A DNA stretch of 30,516 nt, from positions 1 through 30,516 of the forward strand of contig JBNAVK010000014.1 in assembly GCA_049700435.1 (NCBI GenBank), given 5' to 3'. The notes below the pieces were generated by a model. It was not told the DNA's origin, ran no database searches, and was given only the letters and a program-made list of their open reading frames with translations. Source of the stretch: JAVZLH01 sp049700435. Lineage in GTDB: Archaea > Thermoproteota > Bathyarchaeia > Bathyarchaeales > Bathycorpusculaceae. Both the position numbers and the translations under genes were made by a program. Below, one piece after another: positions 22,132 through 30,156 of this stretch (its first letter is position 1; every line of letters starts with the position of its first letter).

Positions 22132-22584
22132 ATGCCGCATAAACTGAGGAAAATCCGGAAAAAGCGGGGTTCAAGAACTCAAGGTTACGGCAGAGTAGGT
22201 CAACATAGAAAGACAGGGTCAAAAGGCTATCGGAAGGCTGGACGCCATAAGCACCTATGGTCTTATGTCATTAAATATGAACCAGAATACTTTGGAAAAA
22301 AGGGTTTCACATCTCCTAAAAGTTTAAGAAGAAAAGTGAAGGCTATGAACGTTGGAAAACTCGAAGAGATCGCTGAAAGGCTCTCCGTGGAGAAGGAAGA
22401 TGGCAAGCTGTTCGTTGACCTAACAAGTCTTGGCTACACTAAGCTTGTTGGCGCGGGCAAAATTACAAAACCTTTAGTGGTTAAGGTTGCTTCGTGCTCG
22501 AAGTCGGCGGCTGAAAAGATAAAAGAGGCTGGCGGAGAAATTTTAACGGAAGAAGTGGAAGAATTAACGGAAGAGGGAGAGTAG
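22132..22584 (+). CDS. rpl15: Large-subunit ribosomal protein uL15
   Basis: A 150-residue L15 that contacts many 23S rRNA helices during late 50S assembly. The glycine/arginine-rich N-terminus (KLRKIRKKRGSRTQGYGRVG, then QHRKTGSKGYRKAGRHKH) and the C-terminal domain with LTSLGYTKLVGAGKITKPLV and VKVASCSKSAAEKIKEAGGE are conserved. It ends in an acidic Glu tail. The ATG follows the Hsp20-like stop by three bases and has no strong ribosome binding site, suggesting translational coupling to that gene. secY begins 10 bases downstream. Confidence 0.95.
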   Translation: MPHKLRKIRKKRGSRTQGYGRVGQHRKTGSKGYRKAGRHKHLWSYVIKYEPEYFGKKGFTSPKSLRRKVKAMNVGKLEEIAERLSVEKEDGKLFVDLTSLGYTKLVGAGKITKPLVVKVASCSKSAAEKIKEAGGEILTEEVEELTEEGE

Positions 22585-22594
22585 AAACTAACCC

Positions 22595-24016
22595 ATGGCT
22601 GGCAGATTCCTAAATCTGTTTAAACCAATTGCAAGAGTACTACCGGAAGTGAAGGCTCCAGAACGGAGAGTGCGATTTAACGAGAAACTATTCTGGACAG
22701 CCTTAGTTGTAATAATATATCTTGTTATGGCGGTAACTCCTTTGTATGGCATCCCTTCAACCACAGAGGAACGGTTCAGCGCCTTAAGAATAATTTGGGC
22801 TTCAAGCCACGGCACACTAATGGAGCTAGGAATAGGTCCCATAGTCACAGCTGGGTTGATACTGCAGCTTTTAGTCGGCTCAGCCATGATAGAATGTGAC
22901 ATGTCAAGCCCAGAAGACAGAAGCCTCTTCACGACAGCAAGCAAAGCCCTCGCCATAATCCTCACAGGAGTTCAGGCAACAGCTTACATAATCAGCGGAA
23001 TGTACGGCGATTTATCAAGTACGGTAAGGATAATTATTTTCCTACAGCTTATGGCAACTGGTATAATTGTGCAGTTACTAGATGAACTTGTCCAGAAGGG
23101 ATGGGGCTTCGGCAGCGGAATAAGCCTCTTCATAATGGCTGGTGTTGCACAGCAAATCCTCTGGCAATGCTTCAGCCCAGGAACAGGACTGTTTGTGGGA
23201 GCTCTCTCCGTTGTCTTGTCAGGCAGCAGGCCAATAACAGATTGGATAGTGGGGTTCGGCGCGTATCCATCCTTGATAGGTTTTATAGCTACAATAGCAG
23301 CCTTCTTGGTGATAATTTACATGGAAGGAATAAGAGTGGAACTACCATTGTCTTATGCTGGCTACAAGGGTTTCCGAAGCCGATACCCAATAAAACTTCT
23401 GTACGTGTCTAACCTGCCAGTAATTTTCGCATCAGCCCTCTTCGCCAACATATACATATTCTCACAGCTTTTCTGGAGCGCGTTTGGCGGTCAAAGAGAG
23501 AATGGAACTGGAATACTCTGGATTGACATTTTGGGACAGTTTAAATGGAACAGGGATGTTAATCCTCCTAGTCTGGAACCCGTTAACGGTCTCGTATATT
23601 ATGTTACTGCGCCTCACAGCCTTGCTGATGTTGCTGCACGTCCAGACCGAGCGTTAGGTTACCTCGCGATTCTCATTGTTTTCTGCGTTGTTTTCTCGCT
23701 TACTTGGCTTGAGGTTGGCGGCTTAGGACCATCAACCGTGGCTAAGCAGCTTGTTGATGCTGGCATGCAGATTCCAGGATACAGACGTTCTGGAAAGGCT
23801 GTTGAATCCATTCTTAAGCGTTACATTCCAGCAGTTACGGTTCTTGGCGGAGTAATCGTAGGGTTAATAGCTGGCATTTCGGATTTCCTTGGAGTTTTCG
23901 GTTCGGGAATGGGTATTTTGCTTTCTGTTGGAATAATATACCAGTATTACGAAATTTTGGTGAGAGAAAGAGCCGCTGAGATGTATCCGGCCTTCCGAAG
24001 AATATTTGGAGAATAA
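22595..24016 (+). CDS. secY: Protein translocase subunit SecY
   Basis: The 473-residue channel subunit of the archaeal SecYE-beta translocon. Ten transmembrane segments are predicted. The N-terminal cytoplasmic part and TM1 (FWTALVVIIYLVMAVTPLYG) are followed by the plug region GTLMELGIGPIVTAGLILQL, the TM5-6 area with GWGFGSGISLFIMAGVAQQI, and SYAGYKGFRSRYPIKLLYVS, the cytoplasmic loop that contacts the ribosome. The C-terminus (GSGMGILLSVGIIYQYYEIL) is conserved. Most archaea place it after L15 as here, but adenylate kinase, often next, is missing. Confidence 0.97.
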   Translation: MAGRFLNLFKPIARVLPEVKAPERRVRFNEKLFWTALVVIIYLVMAVTPLYGIPSTTEERFSALRIIWASSHGTLMELGIGPIVTAGLILQLLVGSAMIECDMSSPEDRSLFTTASKALAIILTGVQATAYIISGMYGDLSSTVRIIIFLQLMATGIIVQLLDELVQKGWGFGSGISLFIMAGVAQQILWQCFSPGTGLFVGALSVVLSGSRPITDWIVGFGAYPSLIGFIATIAAFLVIIYMEGIRVELPLSYAGYKGFRSRYPIKLLYVSNLPVIFASALFANIYIFSQLFWSAFGGQRENGTGILWIDILGQFKWNRDVNPPSLEPVNGLVYYVTAPHSLADVAARPDRALGYLAILIVFCVVFSLTWLEVGGLGPSTVAKQLVDAGMQIPGYRRSGKAVESILKRYIPAVTVLGGVIVGLIAGISDFLGVFGSGMGILLSVGIIYQYYEILVRERAAEMYPAFRRIFGE

Positions 24017-24080
24017 AATCGCAAGCCTAAAGCAAAAATGGTTATTAACCAATGAAACAAAAGAAATTAAGTAAGTTTAA

Positions 24081-24536
24081 ATGTTTAAGATGGGTGCAGA
24101 AATGCTGACGGCTACAATAGACGTGATGTTAATCAGCCTAGCCCTCTCACTTTCAATATCCTCCCTTAACCGCCTTCTGATAAGCAAATTTGTTGGCTGG
24201 AAACAGTACCGGGTGATGCAGAAAGAAATCGCTGAATACCAAGCCCAAGCATCAAAAGCGCTTCGTACAAAAGACAAAAAACTCATGGAGAAAATAAAAA
24301 AGAAAGAACCGCAAATTATGAATATGCAGAAGAAACTACTTAAACCTCAACTAGTTTTATTCGGGCTTTCATTTATATACTTCTTCATATGGCCTATACT
24401 AATGCCAATCTACAGCGGAAACGTGGCACAAATCCCCGGAATTGGCGGAATACCCTTCATTTACTGGTACATGATTTGCTCCTTGCTTTTTGGGACACTT
24501 TCCTCTAGACTTTTGGGCACCATGCCAATAGAGTAG
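24081..24536 (+). CDS. EMC3/TMCO1-like (DUF106) membrane protein insertase of the Oxa1/YidC superfamily
   Basis: A 151-residue membrane protein with three predicted helices (about 12-30, 90-112, 125-147) and a long charged cytoplasmic coiled-coil segment between the first two (KQYRVMQKEIAEYQAQASKA, then KDKKLMEKIKKKEPQIMNMQ). This layout is that of archaeal DUF106 proteins, related to Ylp1/EMC3, which help insert membrane proteins at or near SecY. Position after secY supports that role. ATG 24081 is the first start; ATG 24102 has GGGTG five bases upstream and is an alternative giving 144 residues. L34e starts 12 bases after the stop. Confidence 0.87.
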   Translation: MFKMGAEMLTATIDVMLISLALSLSISSLNRLLISKFVGWKQYRVMQKEIAEYQAQASKALRTKDKKLMEKIKKKEPQIMNMQKKLLKPQLVLFGLSFIYFFIWPILMPIYSGNVAQIPGIGGIPFIYWYMICSLLFGTLSSRLLGTMPIE

Positions 24537-24548
24537 GAGGATGAGGGC

Positions 24549-24818
24549 TTGCCGCAACCTCATTTACGTACAAGAAGCAGAAAGCGCATAGAAAAATCCT
24601 TGCCTGGAGGGAAAAACAAAATCCACTTTAAAAAGGGAAAACCAAAGGGACCTTCATGTTTTCTGTGTGGAAAGCCAATAGCAGGAATTCCACGTTTAAC
24701 CCCGTCAGAGATGGGCAAGCAAAATCGAAGCAGAAAAAGAGTTTGGCGTCCCTATGCCGGACAAGTTTGCCACAGCTGCCTAAAAAACGCTTTAAAGCAA
24801 ACGGCAAGAACAATGTAA
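24549..24818 (+). CDS. rpl34e: Large-subunit ribosomal protein eL34
   Basis: An 89-residue archaeal L34e with a zinc site from Cys37/Cys40 and Cys74/Cys77. Conserved stretches are LRTRSRKRIEKSLPGGKNKI, CFLCGKPIAGIPRL and RKRVWRPYAGQVCHSCLKNA. Start TTG 24549 has GGAGG (24536-24540) eight bases upstream, overlapping the end of the insertase gene. Short distance to the cytidylate kinase gene (17 bases) fits one transcript. Length is normal. Confidence 0.94.
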   Translation: MPQPHLRTRSRKRIEKSLPGGKNKIHFKKGKPKGPSCFLCGKPIAGIPRLTPSEMGKQNRSRKRVWRPYAGQVCHSCLKNALKQTARTM

Positions 24819-24835
24819 AGCATTGAGGAACACCG

Positions 24836-25450
24836 ATGGCTGTTACTAGAAAATCTGGAAAAACAACTAAAGAACCAGTTGTTATATGCATTTCAGGAAT
24901 GGCTGGAAGCGGAAAAAGCACCGTGGCAAAGAAACTTGCAGAAAGGTACGGGCTAAAATACTATTCTGGCGGGGAAGCGCTGAAAGAATTGGCTGCGGAG
25001 AAAGGTCACAAACCTTTTAAACACGGGTGGTGGGAAAGTGAAGAAGGCATATGTTTCATAAAAGAAAGGGAAAATGACCCAAAATTTGATGAGGTTGTTG
25101 ATAAAAAACTCATGGAGTTGGCGCAGAAGGGAAACGTCATTTTGGACAGTTGGACTATGCCGTGGCTTCTAAAAAAAGGCTTCAAAATATGGCTTGAGGC
25201 CTCTCTCCAGAAGAGAGCAGAGAGGATAGCTAAAAGGGATAAGATAACCTTTCAAGAAGCCTTAGAGGCCATAAAGAGAAAGGAGGAGGGAACAAAAGCC
25301 ATTTACAAAAAGCTTTACGGCTTCGATCTTGGGACAGATTTTTCGCCTTTTCACCTCATTTTGGACACCGACAACCTGGCAACAGAAGAAGTTTTTCAAG
25401 TTCTATGCAAAGTGTTAGACAACATCATATTTAAATCAGAAACAAATTAG
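24836..25450 (+). CDS. cmk: Cytidylate kinase, archaeal type
   Basis: A 204-residue P-loop kinase that phosphorylates CMP/dCMP with ATP. The Walker A motif GMAGSGKST lies at 21-29, and YSGGEALKELAAEKG follows, similar to archaeal Cmk where the bacterial enzyme has a larger insert. GNVILDSWTMPWLL and the lid region with KRAERIAKRDKITFQEALEA are seen. It is the conserved downstream neighbour of L34e in archaea; the next usual genes, L14e and TruB/Cbf5, are absent. It closes the superoperon, 32 bases before a hairpin terminator. Confidence 0.92.
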   Translation: MAVTRKSGKTTKEPVVICISGMAGSGKSTVAKKLAERYGLKYYSGGEALKELAAEKGHKPFKHGWWESEEGICFIKERENDPKFDEVVDKKLMELAQKGNVILDSWTMPWLLKKGFKIWLEASLQKRAERIAKRDKITFQEALEAIKRKEEGTKAIYKKLYGFDLGTDFSPFHLILDTDNLATEEVFQVLCKVLDNIIFKSETN

Positions 25451-25482
25451 AGTTTTGATTCACGTATTTTTGCGTAAATTTT

Positions 25483-25505
25483 AAAGCTTCTATAGAAGCT
25501 TTTTC
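25483..25505 (+). terminator. Hairpin terminator at the end of the ribosomal superoperon
   Basis: A perfect eight-base inverted repeat AAAGCTTC (25483-25490) and GAAGCTTT (25495-25502) with a TATA loop is followed by more T residues (TTCTATAT). This is the cleanest intrinsic-terminator-like structure in the window and marks the end of the Hsp20-L15-SecY-Cmk unit. Confidence 0.65.
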
Positions 25506-25539
25506 TATATCAATCTTCTATAACAAATCTCTGGAAGTC

Positions 25540-25959
25540 GTGTTCCAAATGAAGATGGAGAAAGGCGGTTTCAGGGCAGACCATTTAGTGTTTGGTATTT
25601 TGGTTGGAATAATAGTTTCGTTCATGCTCTCATTTTTATTTCACACAAACACTGAATTGACATCCATGCTCTTAATCTTCAACATACTTTTCACTCTTCT
25701 TACATTCCCTCTGAATGGAGTATTGACGAAGAAGCTGTGCATGTTGTTATTAGGAAATGTTATCTGCTTGGTTTGGAATAGCCTCTTTCTTCTGTTCGCT
25801 GTTGCCACCGCTGAATATTTTGGCAGTTCTTTCGAAGTGCTATACATGATTCTCAACCCCTTTTTAAATCTCATATGGGTTGTCTCTTTTTGGTCTATGA
25901 GTCTAACTATTTTTGGCGTTTCCAAGGGCGAGAATCTGAGGCGGGAGCATGCTCATTGA
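25540..25959 (+). CDS. Small four-helix membrane protein upstream of a processive glycosyltransferase
   Basis: A 139-residue hydrophobic protein with four predicted transmembrane segments (about 17-37, 41-60, 65-93, 103-126), a short polar N-terminus and a charged C-terminal end (KGENLRREHAH). No family is recognised. Start GTG 25540 is used; ATG 25549 is possible and neither has a strong ribosome binding site. Its 3' end overlaps the following synthase gene by 11 bases, so the two are probably co-translated, which suggests an accessory role in glycan synthesis or export. That function is inferred from position only. Confidence 0.65.
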   Translation: MFQMKMEKGGFRADHLVFGILVGIIVSFMLSFLFHTNTELTSMLLIFNILFTLLTFPLNGVLTKKLCMLLLGNVICLVWNSLFLLFAVATAEYFGSSFEVLYMILNPFLNLIWVVSFWSMSLTIFGVSKGENLRREHAH

Positions 25960-27343
25960 GTTTTTAGAAGCGGTATTCGTCATTTTAGTAGCCTTGATGG
26001 GTGCCTACCTCGTCAGACACTACATTTTCACAATGGCCGTCATTAAAAACGTGGGTAAAAATAAAAAGGCTATTAACGTTGTAGGCGGCATCTATCAGCC
26101 CACCGTTTCCATTTTAATCCCTGCGCGGAACGAGGAAAAAGTTATTGGAAGAATTCTTCAAAGGATGACTGAGCTAACGTACCCAAAAGACAAACTACAA
26201 GTTATAGTTATTAATGATGCTTCAACGGATGCCACTGGACAAATTGCAGAAGAATACTCAAAGAAATATAGCTTCATAAATGTGGTGCATAGAAGTCAAC
26301 ATGAGGGAGGACGAGGTAAGGCATCTGCGCTTAACGCTGGACTTAAGTATGCTAAACATGAAATTATCATATGTTTTGACGCGGATTATTACCCGCAAAG
26401 GGACATTTTAGAAAAACTCACGAGAGAGTTTGCAGACCCAAAAGTGGGAGCTGTTCAGGGCAGAGTTATCGTGTTAAATGAGCCCCAAAACGTGGTGACA
26501 AGACTTGTAGCGCTTGAAAGGATAGGCGGATATCTTGTTGATCAAAATGCGAGGGATATTCTCGGGCTTATACCGCAGTTCGGCGGCACAGTTGGAGGCT
26601 TCAGACACGACTTGTTAAAGTCTTTAGGAGGATGGGATGAATCAGTTTTGGCTGAGGACACCGACTTAACTTTCCGTGTTTATCTTGCTGGCTACAAGAT
26701 TCGATATGTTAATGATGCCGAATGCTATGAAGAGGCTGTTGAAAACTGGCGTGCCTATTGGAGACAGAGGTATAGGTGGGCTAAAGGTCATATGCAGTGC
26801 GCAATGAAGCATTCATTTAAAGTTTTGAAAAGCAGCAGCCTAAGACTTAAAGAGAAAATTGACGGTTTACTCTTGTTGAATGTCTATTTTATGCCTATTC
26901 TAGTCATGATTTCTTGGGCTGTGGGGATTCCACTTTTACTTTTGAAATCATCTCAATGGCTAGCAGCTCTCTGGACTTCCATCCCGGTTTTTCTATACAG
27001 TTTTGTGGGCAATTTCGCGCCTTTCTTTGAAGTTGGAATTGGCGCTTATTTAGATGGTAGAAAGAGAGCTCAGTGGTTAATTCCGTTAATGATTTTCATG
27101 TTTTTATACAATATGTGCATATGCTTAACGGCGTTTGTTGACGTTTCATTTTCCAAAATCTTTAGAAGAAATAGTAACTGCTGGAGGAAAACCTCTCATT
27201 CTGGAAATGGAAATTGTTATATTGTGAATCATTGCAATTGTTTAAAAGGTAACGATGACTCCGAATCCGAGTCCAACAATGCTTATGCTTTTTCTAGGGG
27301 TCTCAACATTCATCTTCATCATGCTTCTACCAGCACTTCTTGA
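25949..27343 (+). CDS. Processive family 2 glycosyltransferase (membrane polysaccharide synthase-like)
   Basis: A membrane enzyme that polymerises or transfers sugars from nucleotide-sugar donors. An N-terminal helix (about 8-30) precedes a GT-A domain with SILIPARNEE (54-63), NDASTD (89-94), DAD (144-146, metal binding), AEDTDL (235-240) and the QRYRW motif (273-277) typical of cellulose, chitin, hyaluronan and poly-GlcNAc synthases. Several C-terminal helices (about 305-395) follow. The reading frame then runs WRKTSHSG (412-419) and about 45 poorly protein-like residues. That end overlaps the next gene by 89 bases in another frame, so the true C-terminus may be shorter or altered by a frameshift. 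Substrate and polymer are unknown. Confidence 0.88.
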   Translation: MLIEFLEAVFVILVALMGAYLVRHYIFTMAVIKNVGKNKKAINVVGGIYQPTVSILIPARNEEKVIGRILQRMTELTYPKDKLQVIVINDASTDATGQIAEEYSKKYSFINVVHRSQHEGGRGKASALNAGLKYAKHEIIICFDADYYPQRDILEKLTREFADPKVGAVQGRVIVLNEPQNVVTRLVALERIGGYLVDQNARDILGLIPQFGGTVGGFRHDLLKSLGGWDESVLAEDTDLTFRVYLAGYKIRYVNDAECYEEAVENWRAYWRQRYRWAKGHMQCAMKHSFKVLKSSSLRLKEKIDGLLLLNVYFMPILVMISWAVGIPLLLLKSSQWLAALWTSIPVFLYSFVGNFAPFFEVGIGAYLDGRKRAQWLIPLMIFMFLYNMCICLTAFVDVSFSKIFRRNSNCWRKTSHSGNGNCYIVNHCNCLKGNDDSESESNNAYAFSRGLNIHLHHASTSTS

Positions 27344-27524
27344 ACTAAAACGACCTAAAGACGCAGGACCAAGGATAATCGAGAACTTCGACATCATGCA
27401 GTACCATCCAACAGAAGCGGGCATCCCGCTTGTAAACATCGAAGAAGAGCAGTATGGATTAAACCAGAAAATTGTCCGCAGAATAGTGGAAATCATGGCG
27501 GTACTGCCAAACATGGACACATAA
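27255..27524 (+). CDS. Small single-pass membrane protein of unknown function
   Basis: An 89-residue protein with one N-terminal transmembrane helix (about 8-30, MLMLFLGVSTFIFIMLLPAL) and a soluble remainder rich in Ile, Glu and Gln (ENFDIMQYHPTEAGIPLV and on). AGGT lies six bases before ATG 27255. No family is recognised. It overlaps the last part of the upstream glycosyltransferase frame by 89 bases; the composition of this protein is more natural than that of the overlapped tail, supporting this as the real gene there. It may be an accessory subunit of the synthase (inference). Confidence 0.62.
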   Translation: MTPNPSPTMLMLFLGVSTFIFIMLLPALLELKRPKDAGPRIIENFDIMQYHPTEAGIPLVNIEEEQYGLNQKIVRRIVEIMAVLPNMDT

Positions 27525-27598
27525 GCTTTTACAGACACTCTATGCGAAAATGAAGGTAGATTTTGGAAATATTTAAAGGGAACTAAAGAACCAAACAG

Positions 27599-27630
27599 CA
27601 TTATAAAAAGAGCAAACTCTGGGGGACGTT
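27599..27630 (+). promoter_or_regulatory. TATA box before the radical SAM gene
   Basis: TTATAAAAAG at 27601-27610 is a strong archaeal TATA-like element. It predicts transcription from about 27628-27631, which is almost exactly at a TTG (27629), as expected for a leaderless transcript. That TTG is in a different frame from the rest of the radical SAM gene. Confidence 0.5.
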
Positions 27631-28632
27631 GTCACGGTTAGCGTTAAGGGAATTGTAAAAAGGTATCTTGCAGGTTGTAGAAGAACGGCGGTCTTTGCCA
27701 TAACTACGCAATGTAATTGCAGATGCGTAATGTGTGACATATATGAAAAGTCCCCAGAGTTTATCAGTTTACGAGACGCCAAGAAAATTTTAGATTTTCT
27801 TGCAGCCAACAAATTTCTAATAGTGTACTTTACTGGTGGTGAGCCAACTCTTCATCCAGATGTTGTCGAGATTGTGAAATATGCAAACAGTTTGGGACTT
27901 GTAACTTCGATGACGACAAATGGGACATCCTCAAAGGAAATGGTTACGAAATTGAAGGATGCTGGGTTATATCTTCTAAGCGTGTCCCTAGACCATTGGG
28001 ACGCAGATTTATGTGAAGAAATTAGGCGGCATAGGGGCATCAAACGCAAGCAGGAGGAGACTATTAAAAACTGTAAAGAAGTGTCGTTAAGGACTTATGC
28101 CTTGACATTTTTGAATTCTTACGTTGTAAGAGACGGCGTTGAAAATATGATAGAATATGTAAACAAGCAGTTGGGCGTTCCCATAGGCTTTTGTTATCCG
28201 GTGAAGAACAGCACTGAGGCTTATCCTCTAGGCGGAAAACTTCCAGAAGAAAGTATACTGTTCCAGAATTTACAAAAAACCATAGAAACAATTTTGTTCC
28301 TCAAAAGAAATGGAAGCGCCATTGCCAACTTAGGCACATGTATTGAAGACATAATAAGGTTCCATGAGAAAAGGCCTCCTCATGTCTATTGTAAGGGCGG
28401 AGAAGACGTAATTTTCATTGACTGCCGAGGAGATGTATACCCCTGCTTTGTAAAGGAGAAGCTGTTCAATGCGCTCCATGATAGGGAACCCCGTTTCCTC
28501 AAGAATGTGAAATGCAACGAGTGTTTGACAACTTGTTTCAGAGAACCTTCCATTCTTGCGCAATCCATTTTCGATCCAACGTTAATAAAAGAGGGATTTT
28601 ACTCCTTTTCGACTAGAAGCCTCTTCCTTTAA
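27629..28632 (+). CDS. Radical SAM protein with C-terminal SPASM-like cysteines; 5' end unresolved
   Basis: A radical SAM enzyme using a [4Fe-4S] cluster to cleave S-adenosylmethionine. The cluster motif CxxxCxxC (within TTQCNCRCVMCDIY) is encoded from 27712 to 27735, followed by FTGGEPTLHPDV (GGEP motif) and a TIM-barrel-like pattern. A second Cys set near the C-terminus (VYCKGGEDVIFIDCRGDVYPCF, and CNECLTTC) resembles a SPASM or twitch domain. The first in-frame ATG (27730) lies inside the cluster motif, so the real protein starts further upstream. That frame is open back to 27607 but has no ATG, GTG or TTG there. TTG 27629 is off frame by one base. The substrate is unknown; surrounding glycan genes hint at a cell-surface role. 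Confidence 0.8.
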
Positions 28633-28639
28633 AAATGAA

Positions 28640-29341
28640 CTAGCGCGCTGGTTGCCAAATCTTTGAAAATGGTCTTCCCCTAAGCATAAAAAACAGATAA
28701 TCCACAAACCATACGCTCACAACTCTAAAAAGCCCTAACTTTCTAAACCTTCTCAAGGATTCATAAACCGTCAAGTCTTTAATAAATACAAATTTTCCTA
28801 GTTTGGAAAGTCTGTGGGCAAGATCATGGTCTTCGATGCAGGGCATATTCTCGTCAAATCCATGGGCAGCCAAAAACCTGCTTCTTCTTACAGCGAAAAA
28901 TTCACCTCTCGCGTGAGGTCTAATACTAAAAATAGCGCGAATGAGGAAATTGTAAAAGTGAAAGAACGCAGCTTCAGCGAAGGTTGGGTTGGCTGGCATT
29001 ATATAACAGGTTGCCCCCACCACATCTTTATTCTCAAATGCTTTAAGGACTTTTTTCACAAAATCTGAGGGCGTGTCCACATCTGCATCCAAAAAAACTA
29101 TAATGTCTCCTTTGGCTTTCTTGGCTCCGTAATTCCTAGCCTTAGAGATTCCTCGCATGTTCATTTGATAAACGACGCTTGCATAACGCCTCGCAATCTC
29201 AACCGTGTTATCTTTGCTTCCTCCATCAACCACGATAATTTCTATCGGAGATTTTATACCAGCTAGTTTGGACAAAGTTTTTTCTATATATTTTTCCTCT
29301 TGGAAGGTTGGGATGACAACCGAAACCTTTATGGCCTTCAT
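28640..29341 (-). CDS. Family 2 glycosyltransferase
   Basis: A 233-residue GT-A enzyme. It opens VSVVIPTFQEEKYI, continues to VVDGGSKDNT (38-46), and carries the metal-binding DAD at 85-87 within IIVFLDADVDTPSD. Later motifs are RGEFFAVRRSRF and CIEDHDLAHRL (catalytic acid region). The C-terminal part includes a hydrophobic segment (LFRVVSVWFVDYLFFMLRG), suggesting membrane association. Start ATG at 29341 gives MKAIKVS directly before the first strand. It converges on the radical SAM gene with seven bases between and is divergent from the methyltransferase gene. Substrate cannot be assigned. Confidence 0.87.
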   Translation of the reverse strand: MKAIKVSVVIPTFQEEKYIEKTLSKLAGIKSPIEIIVVDGGSKDNTVEIARRYASVVYQMNMRGISKARNYGAKKAKGDIIVFLDADVDTPSDFVKKVLKAFENKDVVGATCYIMPANPTFAEAAFFHFYNFLIRAIFSIRPHARGEFFAVRRSRFLAAHGFDENMPCIEDHDLAHRLSKLGKFVFIKDLTVYESLRRFRKLGLFRVVSVWFVDYLFFMLRGRPFSKIWQPAR

Positions 29342-29471
29342 TGCGGTGCCTTTTTTCTCCTTCTTTGCAATGTAGATCGTGAGCTACATAAAGTTAGCGT
29401 GGCCTTCACGAAAACCCATATTAGAATACTAACGAAAAGCTACATTAGCTCAAGAGGGTGCGTCCAAAAAC
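29342..29471. promoter_or_regulatory. Divergent intergenic region with short repeats
   Basis: This 130-base gap separates the minus-strand glycosyltransferase from the plus-strand methyltransferase. It contains an inverted repeat ATGTAG (29370-29375) and CTACAT (29384-29389), and AGCTACAT occurs directly repeated at 29382-29389 and 29438-29445. GAGGGTG (about 29454-29460) is a possible ribosome binding site for TTG 29472. The repeats could be an operator, but they are short. Confidence 0.3.
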
Positions 29472-30149
29472 TTGAGTCTAAAGAAGAAGCCATCAGAATT
29501 TGAAAGAGAGTACTTCAAATATTTGAGGTACTCGAGTAGGAGAAGACTTATAGAACAGCATTTTTTAGACATTCTTAAATGGGCGTCGAAAGTTTCAAAT
29601 TCTAACCTTTTGATTGGGAAGGAAAAAACAGTGTTAGATGTGGGTTGCGCCTATGGATATGCGGTTAACGTTTTAAAATCCTTGGGTTATCAAGCTTATG
29701 GCGTTGATGTGTCAAAATACGGATTAAAACAAGCCAAGAAGAATCAAACTACCGACTTTATCGTTTGCAACGTCCAAGAAAACTTGCCGTTTAAGGATGG
29801 TTTCTTCGACTTAATTACATGCATTGGAGTTTTGGAACACCTTCCACGTCCTTTACATGCCCTCCAAAACATGTTTAATGCTTGTAAGGACATGATTATT
29901 TGCACCACACCAAACATGGTTGTTGAAAAACCTGTTAAACGAGTTTTAAGAAATGTGGATGAAACTCATATAAACGTCAGAGCTCCATGGGATTGGGAGA
30001 GACTGATAAGGAAAAATTTGAGGTGTAGCTTTGTTAAAGTTGAACCTTTCTTCGACGCCGGCTTGAGGGTTGCAGATAAACTCTTATTTTTCAAGTCATT
30101 TAGAATACCTTATTTCGGGTTAGACGCTAGAATACTAATTAAGAAGTAG
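29472..30149 (+). CDS. Class I SAM-dependent methyltransferase
   Basis: A 225-residue methyltransferase with motif I VLDVGCAYGYAV at about 54-65, the acidic end of the second strand YGVDVSKYG (76-84), and motif II FFDLITCIGVLEHLPRP (111-127), as in Methyltransf_11/UbiE-like proteins. The N-terminal 45 residues are helical and charged. The start is TTG 29472, with GAGGGTG 11 bases upstream; no better start is seen. It lies among glycosyltransferases, so its substrate may be a sugar or glycolipid, but that is inference. The next gene starts seven bases after its stop. Confidence 0.87.
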   Translation: MSLKKKPSEFEREYFKYLRYSSRRRLIEQHFLDILKWASKVSNSNLLIGKEKTVLDVGCAYGYAVNVLKSLGYQAYGVDVSKYGLKQAKKNQTTDFIVCNVQENLPFKDGFFDLITCIGVLEHLPRPLHALQNMFNACKDMIICTTPNMVVEKPVKRVLRNVDETHINVRAPWDWERLIRKNLRCSFVKVEPFFDAGLRVADKLLFFKSFRIPYFGLDARILIKK

Positions 30150-30156
30150 GAAGAAA

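Noticed and set aside
29300..29503. Plus-strand open frame across the divergent gap and the minus-strand glycosyltransferase start
   Set aside because: It covers the 5' end of a certain minus-strand gene and the start region of the methyltransferase, and shows no domain-like composition.
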